From positions 1 to 64,000 of the forward strand of contig JAGCJX010000020.1 of NCBI GenBank assembly GCA_017647795.1: a stretch of 64,000 nucleotides of DNA, given 5' to 3'. The stretch's first letter is position 1; each line of letters opens with the position of its first letter. A model generated the notes under the pieces. The model worked only from the letters and a program-made list of their open reading frames with translations. It did no database searches and was not told where the DNA came from. This stretch comes from Bacteroidales bacterium. Lineage in GTDB: Bacteria > Bacteroidota > Bacteroidia > Bacteroidales > UBA932. Below, in pieces: positions 53,301 through 62,269 of the stretch. The position numbers and the translations under genes are program-made.

Positions 53301-54764
53301 CTACTCTGCAGCGTGTTCTTTGCGCAGCAGGTCAAGAACAGTTTTGACCGGATTGAAGGTCAACAGCGGCACTTCCACAAAAACGGTGTTCCAGTTGCTC
53401 ATGGAACCGTTCCACAAACCCGGCAATTCTTGGGCCTTCAAAACACGGCCTTCGTAACTTTTCTCACTGATGAAGCCAGTCTTCGGATCCACAAAGGCAT
53501 CCAAATCGTACTTGCTTCCATCGTAACGACGCAAAGAGCAAACCAAATCCACCGGGTTGAAGTGAGTTGAAGCGGCTTTAGCGGCTTGTACGCGTTCATC
53601 GGCAGGATTCAACTGCGCCCCTTCGAGAATTTGCAACGACGTCGTACCATCTTCCTCGCGGATCACAAACGGGCCACCACCCGGTTCCCCTTCGTTCTTG
53701 ACCATTCCACAGACACGGATCGGACGGTCCAACTTTTTTCGAAGCAGGGCAACCAGTTCATCGCCCTCTACCTCCGGCAACTGAATCAGGAAGGAATCAG
53801 CCAGGTAAGCACGCACCTCGCAGCAGAATGCTGCATCCCGTTCCCCGGCTTCCAGACGACGCAAATAGTCAAACGCCTTTTCACGCAGGCGCAGGAGTTC
53901 TCCGACCAGAATTCGTTTCCAATGGACGGTTGTCGGCAACAATTCTTCTCGAACGACGTTATCAATGTTTTTGATGATGGCAATGTCCGAATCCAAAGCA
54001 TTCAGGTTGCGAAGCAAAGCTCCGTGTCCACCCGGTCGGAACAACATCGTACCATCCTCTTTCAGGAACGGTGTATTGTCCTCATTGGCCGCAACGATAT
54101 CGGTTTCAGGATCTTGGGTCGAGAAGGAAACGTGGTAACGGCAGCCAAAACGGGCTTCGTAAATCGGCAACACACGGGACAACAATTCACGGAAGCCTTC
54201 CAGGTGCTCCGGTGAAGCCGTAAAATGCAAATAGGCATTGCCTGCTTGGTCGCAAGCATACTCCGCCGCTTCTACCAGGTGTTCTTCAAAGGCTGTACGA
54301 ACCTGATCATCATACAAGTGGAAAAGAATCTGACCCTTCGGACGGGCTCCGTAGTTGTAACCCCGGCCATCCGCCTCTCCCAAGACAGTATTCAAGGCAG
54401 CCAAACAACCGGCCGTGGTTTGCAAGTCATCTGCTCCGAAGAGATCGTCTGTATAGAAAGGGAATTTTTTCAAATTTTGGAGAAAACGTTGCGCTGCGGG
54501 CTTCAAGTCTGCGGGTTGAGCGCCTCCTTCAAGGGCCTCCTTGGCTTCAAACAAATCTTTGAACATCCGGGAAGCCGCTCCGGATGCCGGAACAAATTTC
54601 ACCAGGGAGCCTGCAAAAGCAGCACGAATTTCCAAGGCCTGGGCCTGTTCTGCTTCAGACAAGCAACGGATTCCTGCTCCAGGTACGGCCGCTGCCAACA
54701 CGTTCAAATAAGGAAAACCACTGCGGTAGTTTGCCAATTGTTTTTCGATTCTTTCGTTTTGCAT
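53301..54764 (-). CDS. DUF4301-family protein
   Basis: 487 residues, recognised as DUF4301 from F-V-P-A-S-G-A-A-S-R-M-F-K (near 57), G-H-G-A-L-L-R-N-L-N near 248 and V-C-G-M-V-K-N-E-G-E-P-G-G-G-P-F near 350. The P-A-S-G-A-A-S-R-M and G-G-G-P-F-type motifs recall nucleotidyltransferase or sugar-nucleotide folds, but the function is unknown. It follows pdxB by 44 bp and precedes the small secreted protein by 10 bp. It has no signal peptide, so it is cytosolic. Confidence 0.9.
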   Translation of the reverse strand: MQNERIEKQLANYRSGFPYLNVLAAAVPGAGIRCLSEAEQAQALEIRAAFAGSLVKFVPASGAASRMFKDLFEAKEALEGGAQPADLKPAAQRFLQNLKKFPFYTDDLFGADDLQTTAGCLAALNTVLGEADGRGYNYGARPKGQILFHLYDDQVRTAFEEHLVEAAEYACDQAGNAYLHFTASPEHLEGFRELLSRVLPIYEARFGCRYHVSFSTQDPETDIVAANEDNTPFLKEDGTMLFRPGGHGALLRNLNALDSDIAIIKNIDNVVREELLPTTVHWKRILVGELLRLREKAFDYLRRLEAGERDAAFCCEVRAYLADSFLIQLPEVEGDELVALLRKKLDRPIRVCGMVKNEGEPGGGPFVIREEDGTTSLQILEGAQLNPADERVQAAKAASTHFNPVDLVCSLRRYDGSKYDLDAFVDPKTGFISEKSYEGRVLKAQELPGLWNGSMSNWNTVFVEVPLLTFNPVKTVLDLLRKEHAAE

Positions 54765-54808
54765 ATCGATAAGATTAAGAGTTTGAGCAAATTATTAAAA
54801 ACGTAAAG

Positions 54809-55930
54809 TTACGATTCTTTTTGGGGAAGACAATCTTTTTCATCAAAGTCAAAGTCGAACTCCCGGCGGAAATGGAAAGACGTACGAAATTCCTCAAAGT
54901 CTTCCGGTGAGGCCTTCAGGCGGGCACTGATGCCCGGCAAGTCAAAAATCCCTTCAAAACGATGCGCCAACTGCGCATGGGTTTCTGTCCGCAATGCCTT
55001 CATTGACCAGCGAGGAACCGCTTCCACGGCAACCTCCGGCATAAAGTCCACGAGGGACGTCCAGCCAAAATGCTGCGCCATCGCGCGCACCACCCCGACG
55101 GTTCCGTTGACCTTGCCTTCGTGGGAGTACCCAGCAATGTGCGGGGACGCCACATCGGCACACGCCAACAACTCCAAATCCAATTCCGGCTCTCCGGGCC
55201 ACACATCCAACACCAAAGCGCCGAGCTGTCCGCTCCTACGAGCACGAATTAAGGCAGCCCCCCGGGCCACCGGACCACGGGAACTGTTGATCAAAATGGA
55301 ACCCGGCTTCATCCGGGACAAAAAATCTTCGTTGATCATCCCCCGTGTTGTCGCATCCAAGGGAACGTGTACGGTTACGATGTCGGAAGCAGCCAACAAG
55401 CAGTCCAGATCCACAAAGGGCGATGCCTGCGGTTCCTGAGCAAACTCAGCGGCATGCCGCGGCGGGTCACAAGCCAGTACCCGAAATCCCAAGGCTTGAG
55501 CGACTCGCACAACCTGCGAACCAACGTGCCCCACGCCAATGACCCCCAAGGTCCGTCCCTGCGCCCCAACGGCATCGGGTTCCGGCGCCAGGACGTCGGT
55601 CCCCCGGGAAAGCAGACCGTACAAGGCCGTAAACACATATTGCATCACTCCTCCGGCATTACAACCCGGGACATTCGCAAAAGCAATGCCCATCTGCTGC
55701 AGAGCAGGCACATCCACATGGTCCGCGCCAATGGTGGCCGATCCGATAAACGAAACCGACGAACCGTGCAACAAGGCCTCGTCGCACCGGGTCCGGGTTC
55801 GAACCAACACCGCGTCTGCCGAACGTACCAGCGCAGCATCAATGTCGCTGCCTTTGCTGTACACGACCTCCGCATAGGGTTCCAACACTCCCTGCAAAAA
55901 CGGGATGTCCCGATCCACGACTACCTTCAT
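54809..55930 (-). CDS. pdxB: Erythronate-4-phosphate dehydrogenase
   Basis: An NAD-dependent D-2-hydroxyacid dehydrogenase of pyridoxal phosphate synthesis, 373 residues. The start M-K-V-V-V-D-R-D-I-P and length fit PdxB, and the dinucleotide loop G-V-I-G-V-G-H-V-G-S lies at about 132-141. Catalytic Arg (N-S-S-R-G-P), Glu and His (S-P-H-I-A-G-Y-S) are present. A C-terminal dimerisation domain (about 285-373) distinguishes PdxB from SerA. Its start overlaps the DUF721 stop by 4 bp. Confidence 0.94.
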   Translation of the reverse strand: MKVVVDRDIPFLQGVLEPYAEVVYSKGSDIDAALVRSADAVLVRTRTRCDEALLHGSSVSFIGSATIGADHVDVPALQQMGIAFANVPGCNAGGVMQYVFTALYGLLSRGTDVLAPEPDAVGAQGRTLGVIGVGHVGSQVVRVAQALGFRVLACDPPRHAAEFAQEPQASPFVDLDCLLAASDIVTVHVPLDATTRGMINEDFLSRMKPGSILINSSRGPVARGAALIRARRSGQLGALVLDVWPGEPELDLELLACADVASPHIAGYSHEGKVNGTVGVVRAMAQHFGWTSLVDFMPEVAVEAVPRWSMKALRTETHAQLAHRFEGIFDLPGISARLKASPEDFEEFRTSFHFRREFDFDFDEKDCLPQKES

Positions 55931-56217
55931 CGAAGTACGATTTTCTTGATGGTTCCCAGACCGACAATCTGGTTGATTTTTTTACAATAGTAATCCAACG
56001 AACCTTGAATCATAAAACGCAAGGCCGAGGAAGAAATATGACAATACAAAATGTGGTTCTTCACGTATTTCCGCACAGTCGCCAAACGGACCGCCTCGTC
56101 CACAACCCGATCCCAGGCATCCAGAATATCGGCATGCAACAGACCGGTCTGCCAACCCGATTCTTGAATCAGTTGGGGCAACAGGTCCTTCAACAATTTG
56201 GGCTCTTGACGTTCCAT
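55927..56217 (-). CDS. DUF721 (DciA-like) protein
   Basis: 96 residues with the DUF721 pattern: an N-terminal helix, then W-D-R-V-V-D-E-A-V, a basic strand (N-H-I-L-Y-C-H-I-S-S) and S-A-L-R-F-M-I. DUF721 proteins next to recF or dnaA are related to DciA, which helps load the replicative helicase in bacteria lacking DnaC. It sits between recF (1-bp gap) and pdxB (4-bp overlap), so its translation is coupled to both. Confidence 0.88.
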   Translation of the reverse strand: MERQEPKLLKDLLPQLIQESGWQTGLLHADILDAWDRVVDEAVRLATVRKYVKNHILYCHISSSALRFMIQGSLDYYCKKINQIVGLGTIKKIVLR

Positions 56218-56218
56218 A

Positions 56219-57307
56219 CTATCCGATGACTTCTCCGTTGCTAACTTGCAGGAAACGAGATTCCTGCGTTACTGCATTGACCACTTTTTCCAAACGGACC
56301 TTGTTGCTGTCCGTGATAAAAATCTGACCAAAATCCTCGCGGGATACCAACTCCACCAAAAACTCTACCCGACTCATATCCAGCTTATCAAAGACATCGT
56401 CCAGCAACAGGATCGGACTGAAGCCATACTGCTCACGCATCATCGCAAACTGAGCCAACTTCAAGGCGGTCAAAAACGTCTTTTGCTGCCCCTGTGAACC
56501 ACTTTTACGCAGCGGATGGCCGTTCAAAGAAAAAACAAAATCATCGCGCTGCACCCCGGCAGAGGTATAACGCAGTACCCGGTCACGCTGGAGCGTTTCC
56601 CGGAAGACATCGGCCAACGACCCGCGCAATGCATCGGACTCATAGGCAATTGAAACCGTTTCCTTGCCCCCACTGAGCTGGTGGTAATAGTCTGCCGTCC
56701 ACCGGTTCAGCGACTCGGCCAATTCCGCCCGACGACGGGCTACCGGTTCTCCATATTGGACCAGCATTTGGGTAAAGGCATCCAACAGTCCTTCGTCCAA
56801 CCGGTCTTCTTTCAACATCTTGTTACGTTGCTGCAACGTCCTGTTGTACAACTTAATGGCCCGCAAATAGGCCGGATCCGTCTGAGATAGAATCAGGTTC
56901 ATCAGCCGTCGACGTTCTTCTCCGGAATCCTGGATCAGGGAGGTATCCGTCGGAGAAACGGCTACTATCGGCAGGAAGCCGATGTGGTCAGACAGCCGAG
57001 ACATCGTCTTGTCGTTACGACGCAAGACCTTGTCCCCGTCCGGACGCACAGAAATGGCCACTTTTTCCGGAACGCCTCCTTTCGTATACTCCCCGTGCAA
57101 CGCGCATTCCGACTCCCCGTAACGACAGATGTAACGGTCCTGCAATGGCAAAAAACTCTTGGTCATCGAAAGGTAATGAATGGCCTCCAGCAAGTTCGTT
57201 TTGCCAGCCCCATTTTCCCCCGTGATGCAGTTCAATTTCGGAGAAAAACGGACCTCTGCCTGTGCCAGGTTCTTAAAATTGCTAAGTATTATCCGGTTCA
57301 AGTACAT
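56219..57307 (-). CDS. recF: DNA recombination and repair protein RecF
   Basis: An SMC-like ATPase for gap repair, about 362 residues from the ATG at 57307 (M-Y-L-N-R-I-I-L-S-N-F-K-N); longer in-frame extensions lack family similarity. Walker A is G-E-N-G-A-G-K-T-N (about 31-39), the signature G-S-Q-G-Q-Q-K (about 298) and Walker B L-L-L-D-D-V-F-D-K-L (about 323-332). It heads the recF-DUF721-pdxB-DUF4301 run and is divergent from the TPR gene. Confidence 0.96.
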   Translation of the reverse strand: MYLNRIILSNFKNLAQAEVRFSPKLNCITGENGAGKTNLLEAIHYLSMTKSFLPLQDRYICRYGESECALHGEYTKGGVPEKVAISVRPDGDKVLRRNDKTMSRLSDHIGFLPIVAVSPTDTSLIQDSGEERRRLMNLILSQTDPAYLRAIKLYNRTLQQRNKMLKEDRLDEGLLDAFTQMLVQYGEPVARRRAELAESLNRWTADYYHQLSGGKETVSIAYESDALRGSLADVFRETLQRDRVLRYTSAGVQRDDFVFSLNGHPLRKSGSQGQQKTFLTALKLAQFAMMREQYGFSPILLLDDVFDKLDMSRVEFLVELVSREDFGQIFITDSNKVRLEKVVNAVTQESRFLQVSNGEVIG

Positions 57308-57335
57308 ACGTAAAGATTTGTGCCGATTGTGTAAG

Positions 57336-57343
57336 CAAAGATA
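57336..57343 (-). promoter_or_regulatory. -7 box of the recF operon
   Basis: TATCTTTG on the minus strand, 28 nt before the recF start codon. Confidence 0.5.
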
Positions 57344-57364
57344 TGAATAAATAGCAAAATAATA

Positions 57365-57395
57365 ATTGGGGTTTTCACTTTTTGTTTTAATTTTG
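57365..57395 (+). promoter_or_regulatory. Promoter of the TPR-yebC operon
   Basis: ATTG (57365-57368), 19 nt and TAATTTTG (57388-57395). The transcript should begin near 57400; an ATG directly followed by TAA (57403-57408) lies at its 5' end. Confidence 0.6.
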
Positions 57396-57423
57396 CGCAA
57401 ATATGTAAAAACCATAAATAGAG

Positions 57424-58104
57424 ATGGCACAGAACACGAAAAATCAATCGAATGAGGCCAATGAGGCCGTAGGACAGGTGGTTTCCAAAGCGGAACTTTT
57501 CCTGGAAGCAAACAAAAAGAAAATCACGATCATCACCTTGGCTATCGTGGCAGTCGTGGCAATCGTTTTACTCTTCAACCAATTCTACACCAAACCGTTG
57601 AAGGCTGAAGCCGAAGCACAAACTTTTGTTGCTGAACAGTACTTCCGCGCTGACAATTTCGAAGCAGCTTTGAAAGGTGACGGCAACGCACTCGGATTCG
57701 AACAAATCATTGACGAATACGGTAACAAAGCTGGTGCTGCTGTTTATTTCTACGCTGGTATCTGCGAATTGCAATTGGGCAACTATGCAGCGGCTGTGGA
57801 TTATTTGTCCGCTTACAAAGGAACAGACCCGATCTTGAAAGCACGTGCACTCTGCTGCATCGGTGATGCTTACGTAGGATTGGAACAATTCGAGAAAGCA
57901 GTTCGCTACTTCTTGGATGCAGCCAACGTAATTGACAATGAATTCGTTGCTGGATACTTGTTGAAAGCCGGTATCATCTACGAAGAAATGGGCAAACCGA
58001 TGGAAGCTTTGAAGCAGTACGAAATCATCAAAGAACAATACGGCAACACCTACGAAGGCCGCGAAATCAACAAATACATCACCCGTATTAAAGTGGCTGA
58101 ATAA
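57424..58104 (+). CDS. Membrane-anchored tetratricopeptide repeat protein
   Basis: 226 residues: a charged cytosolic start, one membrane helix (about 38-58; I-I-T-L-A-I-V-A-V-V-A-I-V-L-L) and at least three TPR-like units (about 70-215), with W/G/Y/A/F-pattern residues such as A-L-C-C-I-G-D-A-Y-V-G-L-E-Q. It resembles YfgM-type proteins in layout, an anchored TPR chaperone partner; that assignment is only by architecture. It precedes yebC by 2 bp. Confidence 0.85.
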   Translation: MAQNTKNQSNEANEAVGQVVSKAELFLEANKKKITIITLAIVAVVAIVLLFNQFYTKPLKAEAEAQTFVAEQYFRADNFEAALKGDGNALGFEQIIDEYGNKAGAAVYFYAGICELQLGNYAAAVDYLSAYKGTDPILKARALCCIGDAYVGLEQFEKAVRYFLDAANVIDNEFVAGYLLKAGIIYEEMGKPMEALKQYEIIKEQYGNTYEGREINKYITRIKVAE

Positions 58105-58106
58105 TC

Positions 58107-58832
58107 ATGGGAAGAGCTTTTGAATTCCGTAAAGAACGTAAGTTCAAACGCTGGGGCAACATGGCCCGCGTATTTACCCGTTTGGGCAAAGAAATCACCA
58201 TTGCTGCCAAATCCGGTGGTCCGGATCCCGACAACAACCCTCGTCTGCGTACCTTGATTCAAACTGCACGCAGCGAAAACATGCCGAAAGACAACATCGA
58301 ACGCGCAATCAAACGTGCGTCCGAAAAAGACAAAGGCGATTACAAAGAAGTAGTATACGAAGGTTACGGTCCTCACGGCATCGCATTCTTGATTGAAACC
58401 GCAACCGACAACCCGACCCGTACCGTGGCCAACATCCGTAGCTACTTGAACAAAGCCGGCGGATCCCTCGGCACCTCAGGCAGCGTGGATTTCATGTTTG
58501 AGCACAAATGCGTATTCAAAATGAAGAGCGAAAACCCCGTTGATATGGAAGAGCTCGAACTCGAACTCATCGACTACGGTGGAGAAGAAGTTTTCCAAGA
58601 AGAAGACGAAAACATCAACATCTACGCTCCCTTTGAATCGTTCGGACAAATCCAAAAATTCATCGAAGACAACGGTTATACCTTGGTATCCGGTGGATTT
58701 GAACGCATCCCGACCGTAGAACTCAAACGTTTGGGCGCTGACGAACGCGCAGGTTTGGAAAAACTCATCGAAAAACTCGAGAACGACGAAGACGTACAAA
58801 ACGTTTACCACACCATGTCTCTCGCAGAATAA
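58107..58832 (+). CDS. YebC/PmpR-family protein
   Basis: 241 residues. The N-terminal M-G-R-A-F-E-F-R-K, A-R-V-F-T-R-L-G-K-E-I and A-A-K-S-G-G-P-D-P (about 33-41), with M-P-K-D-N-I-E-R-A-I near 58, identify the family. Members were annotated as transcription factors (PmpR) and some are now known to help ribosomes through polyproline or to activate mitochondrial COX1 translation. It probably shares an operon with the TPR gene; the epimerase gene follows 33 bp later. Confidence 0.93.
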   Translation: MGRAFEFRKERKFKRWGNMARVFTRLGKEITIAAKSGGPDPDNNPRLRTLIQTARSENMPKDNIERAIKRASEKDKGDYKEVVYEGYGPHGIAFLIETATDNPTRTVANIRSYLNKAGGSLGTSGSVDFMFEHKCVFKMKSENPVDMEELELELIDYGGEEVFQEEDENINIYAPFESFGQIQKFIEDNGYTLVSGGFERIPTVELKRLGADERAGLEKLIEKLENDEDVQNVYHTMSLAE

Positions 58833-58865
58833 TACTGAAACATAAACCTTTTTATCAATAGAGTT

Positions 58866-59279
58866 ATGGAATTAACACACATTGAGCACATTGGAATCGC
58901 TGTTAAATCATTGGAAGAAGCTATTCCTTACTACGAAAACATTCTCGGCTTGAAATGTTATGCCATCGAAGAAGTGGCTGATCAAAAAGTTAAAACCGCT
59001 TTCTTCAAAATTGGCCAAACCAAAATCGAATTGTTGGAAAGTACCTCTCCGGACGGAACCATCGCAGGTTTCATTGAAAAACGTGGCGAAGGTATTCACC
59101 ACATTGCATTTGCAACCAACGATGTAACCGCAGCTTTGGCTGACGCAGAAGCAAAAGGCGTTCGTTTGATTGACAAAGCACCCCGCAAAGGTGCAGAAGG
59201 TTTGAACATTGCTTTCTTGCATCCGAAGTCAACCATCGGTGTTTTGACCGAATTGTGTGAAGATCCGAACAACAAATAA
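58866..59279 (+). CDS. mce: Methylmalonyl-CoA epimerase
   Basis: A VOC-fold metalloenzyme of 137 residues that interconverts (S)- and (R)-methylmalonyl-CoA. H in I-E-H-I-G-I-A-V, E in I-E-L-L-E-S, H in I-H-H-I-A-F-A-T and E in L-T-E-L-C form the metal site. It is the first gene of the methylmalonyl-CoA decarboxylase cluster and links the mutase product to the decarboxylase in the succinate-to-propionate pathway. Confidence 0.95.
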   Translation: MELTHIEHIGIAVKSLEEAIPYYENILGLKCYAIEEVADQKVKTAFFKIGQTKIELLESTSPDGTIAGFIEKRGEGIHHIAFATNDVTAALADAEAKGVRLIDKAPRKGAEGLNIAFLHPKSTIGVLTELCEDPNNK

Positions 59280-59300
59280 TCATTAACAAAAATACAAATT

Positions 59301-60854
59301 ATGAGCCAACAGCTTGAACAAGTAAAGGCTTTGATTAGCCTCCGCGAAAAAGCGCGTTTGGGTGGTGGTCAAAAGAGAATTGACTCCCAACACCAAAAAG
59401 GAAAATTCACTGCTCGTGAAAGAATCAACATGCTCCTCGATGAAGGCAGCTTTGAAGAATTTGATATGTTCGTTACACACCGTTGTACGAACTTCGGTAT
59501 GCAAGCAACCACCTTCCTCGGTGACGGTGTTGTAACCGGTTACGGTACTGTAGCAGGTCGTTTGGTATATGTATTTGCACAAGACTTCACCGTATTCGGT
59601 GGTTCATTGTCAGAAACTTTGGCAATGAAGATCTGCAAAATCATGGACCAAGCTATGAAAATGGGTGCTCCTGTGATCGGTTTGAACGACTCAGGTGGAG
59701 CTCGTATCCAAGAAGGTGTGAACGCATTGGCTGGTTACGCTGAAATCTTCCAACGCAACATCTTGGCTTCTGGTGTAGTTCCTCAAATTTCTGCTATCCT
59801 CGGTCCTTGCGCTGGTGGTGCCGTTTACTCACCGGCTTTGACCGACTTCAACATCATGACCAAAGGTACCAGCTACATGTTCTTGACTGGTCCGACCGTT
59901 GTAAAATCAGTAACTGGTGAAGACGTTACCCAAGAACAATTGGGTGGTGCAAGCGTACACGCAACCAAGAGCGGTGTGGCTCACTTCGCTGTTGACACTG
60001 AAGAAGAAGCAATCGCAACCATCCGTGAATTGTTGAGCTTCTTGCCTCAAAACAACATGGAAGAACCGCCGTACTTGCCGACCAACGACGCGATCGACCG
60101 CTTGGAAGACTCCTTGAACGAAATCATCCCGGACAGCCCGAACAAACCGTACGATATGTACGAAGTAATCGGTGCTATCGTGGACGACGGCCGCTTCTTG
60201 GAAGTTCACCGCGACTACGCGAAGAACATCATCGTAGGTTTCGCTCGCTTTGGTGGTACAGCTGTAGGTATCGTTGCCAACCAACCGAAAGTATTGGCCG
60301 GTGTATTGGACAACAACTCTTCTCGTAAAGCTGCCCGTTTCATCCGCTTCTGCGACGCATTCAACATTCCTTTGGTTACCCTCGTTGACGTTCCTGGCTT
60401 CTTGCCCGGTACCCAACAAGAATACGGTGGAATCATCCTCCACGGTGCTAAATTGTTGTACGCATACGGTGAAGCTACCGTTCCGAAAGTTACCGTTACC
60501 CTGCGTAAATCATACGGTGGAGCTTACTGCGTAATGAGTAGTAAACACCTCCGTGGTGACATCAACTATGCTTGGCCGACCGCTGAGATCGCTGTAATGG
60601 GTCCTTCAGGAGCTATCGGCATCCTCTACGGCAAAGAAGTGGCTGCTGCTGAAGATCCCGTTGCATTTGCAGCTGAAAAAGAAAAAGAATACAGAGATGC
60701 ATTTGCAAACCCGTACAACGCAGCGAAATACGGTTACATCGATGACGTGATCGAACCGAGAAACACCCGTTTCCGCGTGATCCGCGCCCTCGAACAACTT
60801 TCAACCAAGAAATTGGCCAACCCGGCTAAGAAACACGACAACCTCCCGTTGTAG
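59301..60854 (+). CDS. mmdA: Methylmalonyl-CoA decarboxylase alpha subunit (carboxyltransferase)
   Basis: 517 residues with two crotonase-like carboxyltransferase domains (about 1-260 and 265-517). [10 protein letters not shown] (about 130-139) and G-P-C-A-G-G-A-V-Y are the CoA-binding region, and [13 protein letters not shown] near 370 the biotin-side motif. It transfers CO2 from methylmalonyl-CoA to the biotin carrier. A propionyl-CoA carboxylase is possible by sequence alone; the following gamma, biotin and beta genes favour the Na+-translocating decarboxylase. Confidence 0.95.
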   Translation: MSQQLEQVKALISLREKARLGGGQKRIDSQHQKGKFTARERINMLLDEGSFEEFDMFVTHRCTNFGMQATTFLGDGVVTGYGTVAGRLVYVFAQDFTVFGGSLSETLAMKICKIMDQAMKMGAPVIGLNDSGGARIQEGVNALAGYAEIFQRNILASGVVPQISAILGPCAGGAVYSPALTDFNIMTKGTSYMFLTGPTVVKSVTGEDVTQEQLGGASVHATKSGVAHFAVDTEEEAIATIRELLSFLPQNNMEEPPYLPTNDAIDRLEDSLNEIIPDSPNKPYDMYEVIGAIVDDGRFLEVHRDYAKNIIVGFARFGGTAVGIVANQPKVLAGVLDNNSSRKAARFIRFCDAFNIPLVTLVDVPGFLPGTQQEYGGIILHGAKLLYAYGEATVPKVTVTLRKSYGGAYCVMSSKHLRGDINYAWPTAEIAVMGPSGAIGILYGKEVAAAEDPVAFAAEKEKEYRDAFANPYNAAKYGYIDDVIEPRNTRFRVIRALEQLSTKKLANPAKKHDNLPL

Positions 60855-60877
60855 TCAAACCCTTTAAGAAATTACAA

Positions 60878-61792
60878 ATGAAACATATCAAATCATTATT
60901 GATTGCAGGGCTGATCTTGATGGGGCTGAACGTGAGCGCTCAAAACCAAACCGACATGCGTCTGAACGAGTACTTGGTAGAAAATACCAACGACTTCCAA
61001 GACGATTTCGGTCAACAAAACGCTTGGTTTGAGTTGTTCAACACATCCTACGGTACCGTAAACATCGGAGGATGCTACTTGTCCAACGACATCAACAACC
61101 TGCAAAAGTACATCATCCCCAAGGGTGACGTTCTCACGGCGATCAAACCCCGCCAACACGTCCTCTTCTGGGCTGACGAACAACCTTTCCGTGGTACTTT
61201 CCACGTAAACTTCACCTTGGCTGAGTCGGACACCATCTACTTTGTCAGCAGCGACGGACGCACCATCATCGACCGCATTGCTGTTCGCAAAGACATTGAA
61301 CCGAACGTATCCGTTGGTCGTTCTCAAGACGGTGTAGGTTCTAACGATGGTAAAGGCGAAGGTTGGCAAATCATGCCGAACACCTCACCGAGCACCAACA
61401 ACGCTGGTGTAGACGCAAAAAGTAAAAGTTCTATCATGGCAGAACAAGACCCGTACGGGGTCTTGATTGCAATCACTGCAATGTCAGTGGTGTTCCTCGC
61501 CTTGATTATCCTGTACTTTGTCTTCAAATTCACCGGTCGCCTGGCAATTCGCAACCAACAAACCCGCTCAGACATTGCTACCGAAGGTAAGATTGAAACG
61601 GTGAAAGCAGAAGAAAATACCGGCGAAGCCATCGCTGCTATTTCAACCGCTTTGTACTTGTATGCTGTTGACAACGAAGCTCACGACGAAGAAAGCTTCC
61701 AAATCACCATGCGTCACACTGACCGCAGCTACTCACCTTGGAGCTCGAAGATTTACACCTTGAGACAAGCTCCCCAAGTTAAAAAGAATTAA
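60878..61792 (+). CDS. OadG/MmdD-type gamma subunit fused to a lamin-tail domain
   Basis: 304 residues. A signal sequence (to S-A-Q, residue 21) precedes a lamin-tail-type beta domain (about 27-175; L-N-E-Y-L-V, F-E-L-F-N-T, G-G-C-Y-L-S-N). One strong membrane helix follows (about 194-216), then a cytosolic tail of about 90 residues. Short OadG subunits are usually 80-120 residues, so the exported LTD is an addition, known from other Bacteroidota but with unknown role. The subunit ties the carboxyltransferase and biotin carrier to the membrane pump. It is fourth from the end of a same-strand run. Confidence 0.86.
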   Translation: MKHIKSLLIAGLILMGLNVSAQNQTDMRLNEYLVENTNDFQDDFGQQNAWFELFNTSYGTVNIGGCYLSNDINNLQKYIIPKGDVLTAIKPRQHVLFWADEQPFRGTFHVNFTLAESDTIYFVSSDGRTIIDRIAVRKDIEPNVSVGRSQDGVGSNDGKGEGWQIMPNTSPSTNNAGVDAKSKSSIMAEQDPYGVLIAITAMSVVFLALIILYFVFKFTGRLAIRNQQTRSDIATEGKIETVKAEENTGEAIAAISTALYLYAVDNEAHDEESFQITMRHTDRSYSPWSSKIYTLRQAPQVKKN

Positions 61793-61812
61793 CGGATAAC
61801 CAGAACACAAAT

Positions 61813-62268
61813 ATGAAAGAATATCAATTGAAAATCAATGGTAACGACTACAACGTTGTTATCAAAGAGGTAGAGGACAACACCGCAGATGTTGAAGTAA
61901 ACGGTACTCCTTACCGCGTAGAATACGAAAAACCGATCACCAAACAAGCGAAGAAAGTGATCAAGAGCGTAACTCCGGTTGCTAGACCGGCTGCTGCTGC
62001 TCCGACCGCTGCTCCCGCTGCCCAACCTGCTGCAGCTCCCGCTGCCGGTGGTGCTGGTGCGACTGTAACTTCACCCCTCCCGGGTATCATCTTGGACATC
62101 GCTGTGAAAGAAGGTGATGTAGTGAAGAAAGGTCAAAAGATCGTTGTACTCGAAGCAATGAAGATGGAAAACGTCATCGAATCTACTGCTGACGGTACCG
62201 TAACTAGTATCAAAGTTAACAAAGGAGACTCTGTATTGGAAGGTGCTCCGCTCGTAATCATTGGCTAA
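61813..62268 (+). CDS. mmdC: Biotin carrier subunit of the decarboxylase
   Basis: 151 residues: an N-terminal domain (1-45), an Ala/Pro linker (about 52-75) and a biotinyl domain (about 80-151). The biotin attachment lysine is in E-A-M-K-M-E-N (Lys about 118). It shuttles carboxyl groups from MmdA to MmdB. The downstream beta-subunit start follows its stop by one base. Confidence 0.96.
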   Translation: MKEYQLKINGNDYNVVIKEVEDNTADVEVNGTPYRVEYEKPITKQAKKVIKSVTPVARPAAAAPTAAPAAQPAAAPAAGGAGATVTSPLPGIILDIAVKEGDVVKKGQKIVVLEAMKMENVIESTADGTVTSIKVNKGDSVLEGAPLVIIG

Positions 62269-62269
62269 T

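Noticed and set aside
57308-57511. N-terminal extension of RecF
   Set aside because: It crosses the promoter region of both divergent genes and has no family similarity; RecF begins at M-Y-L-N-R.
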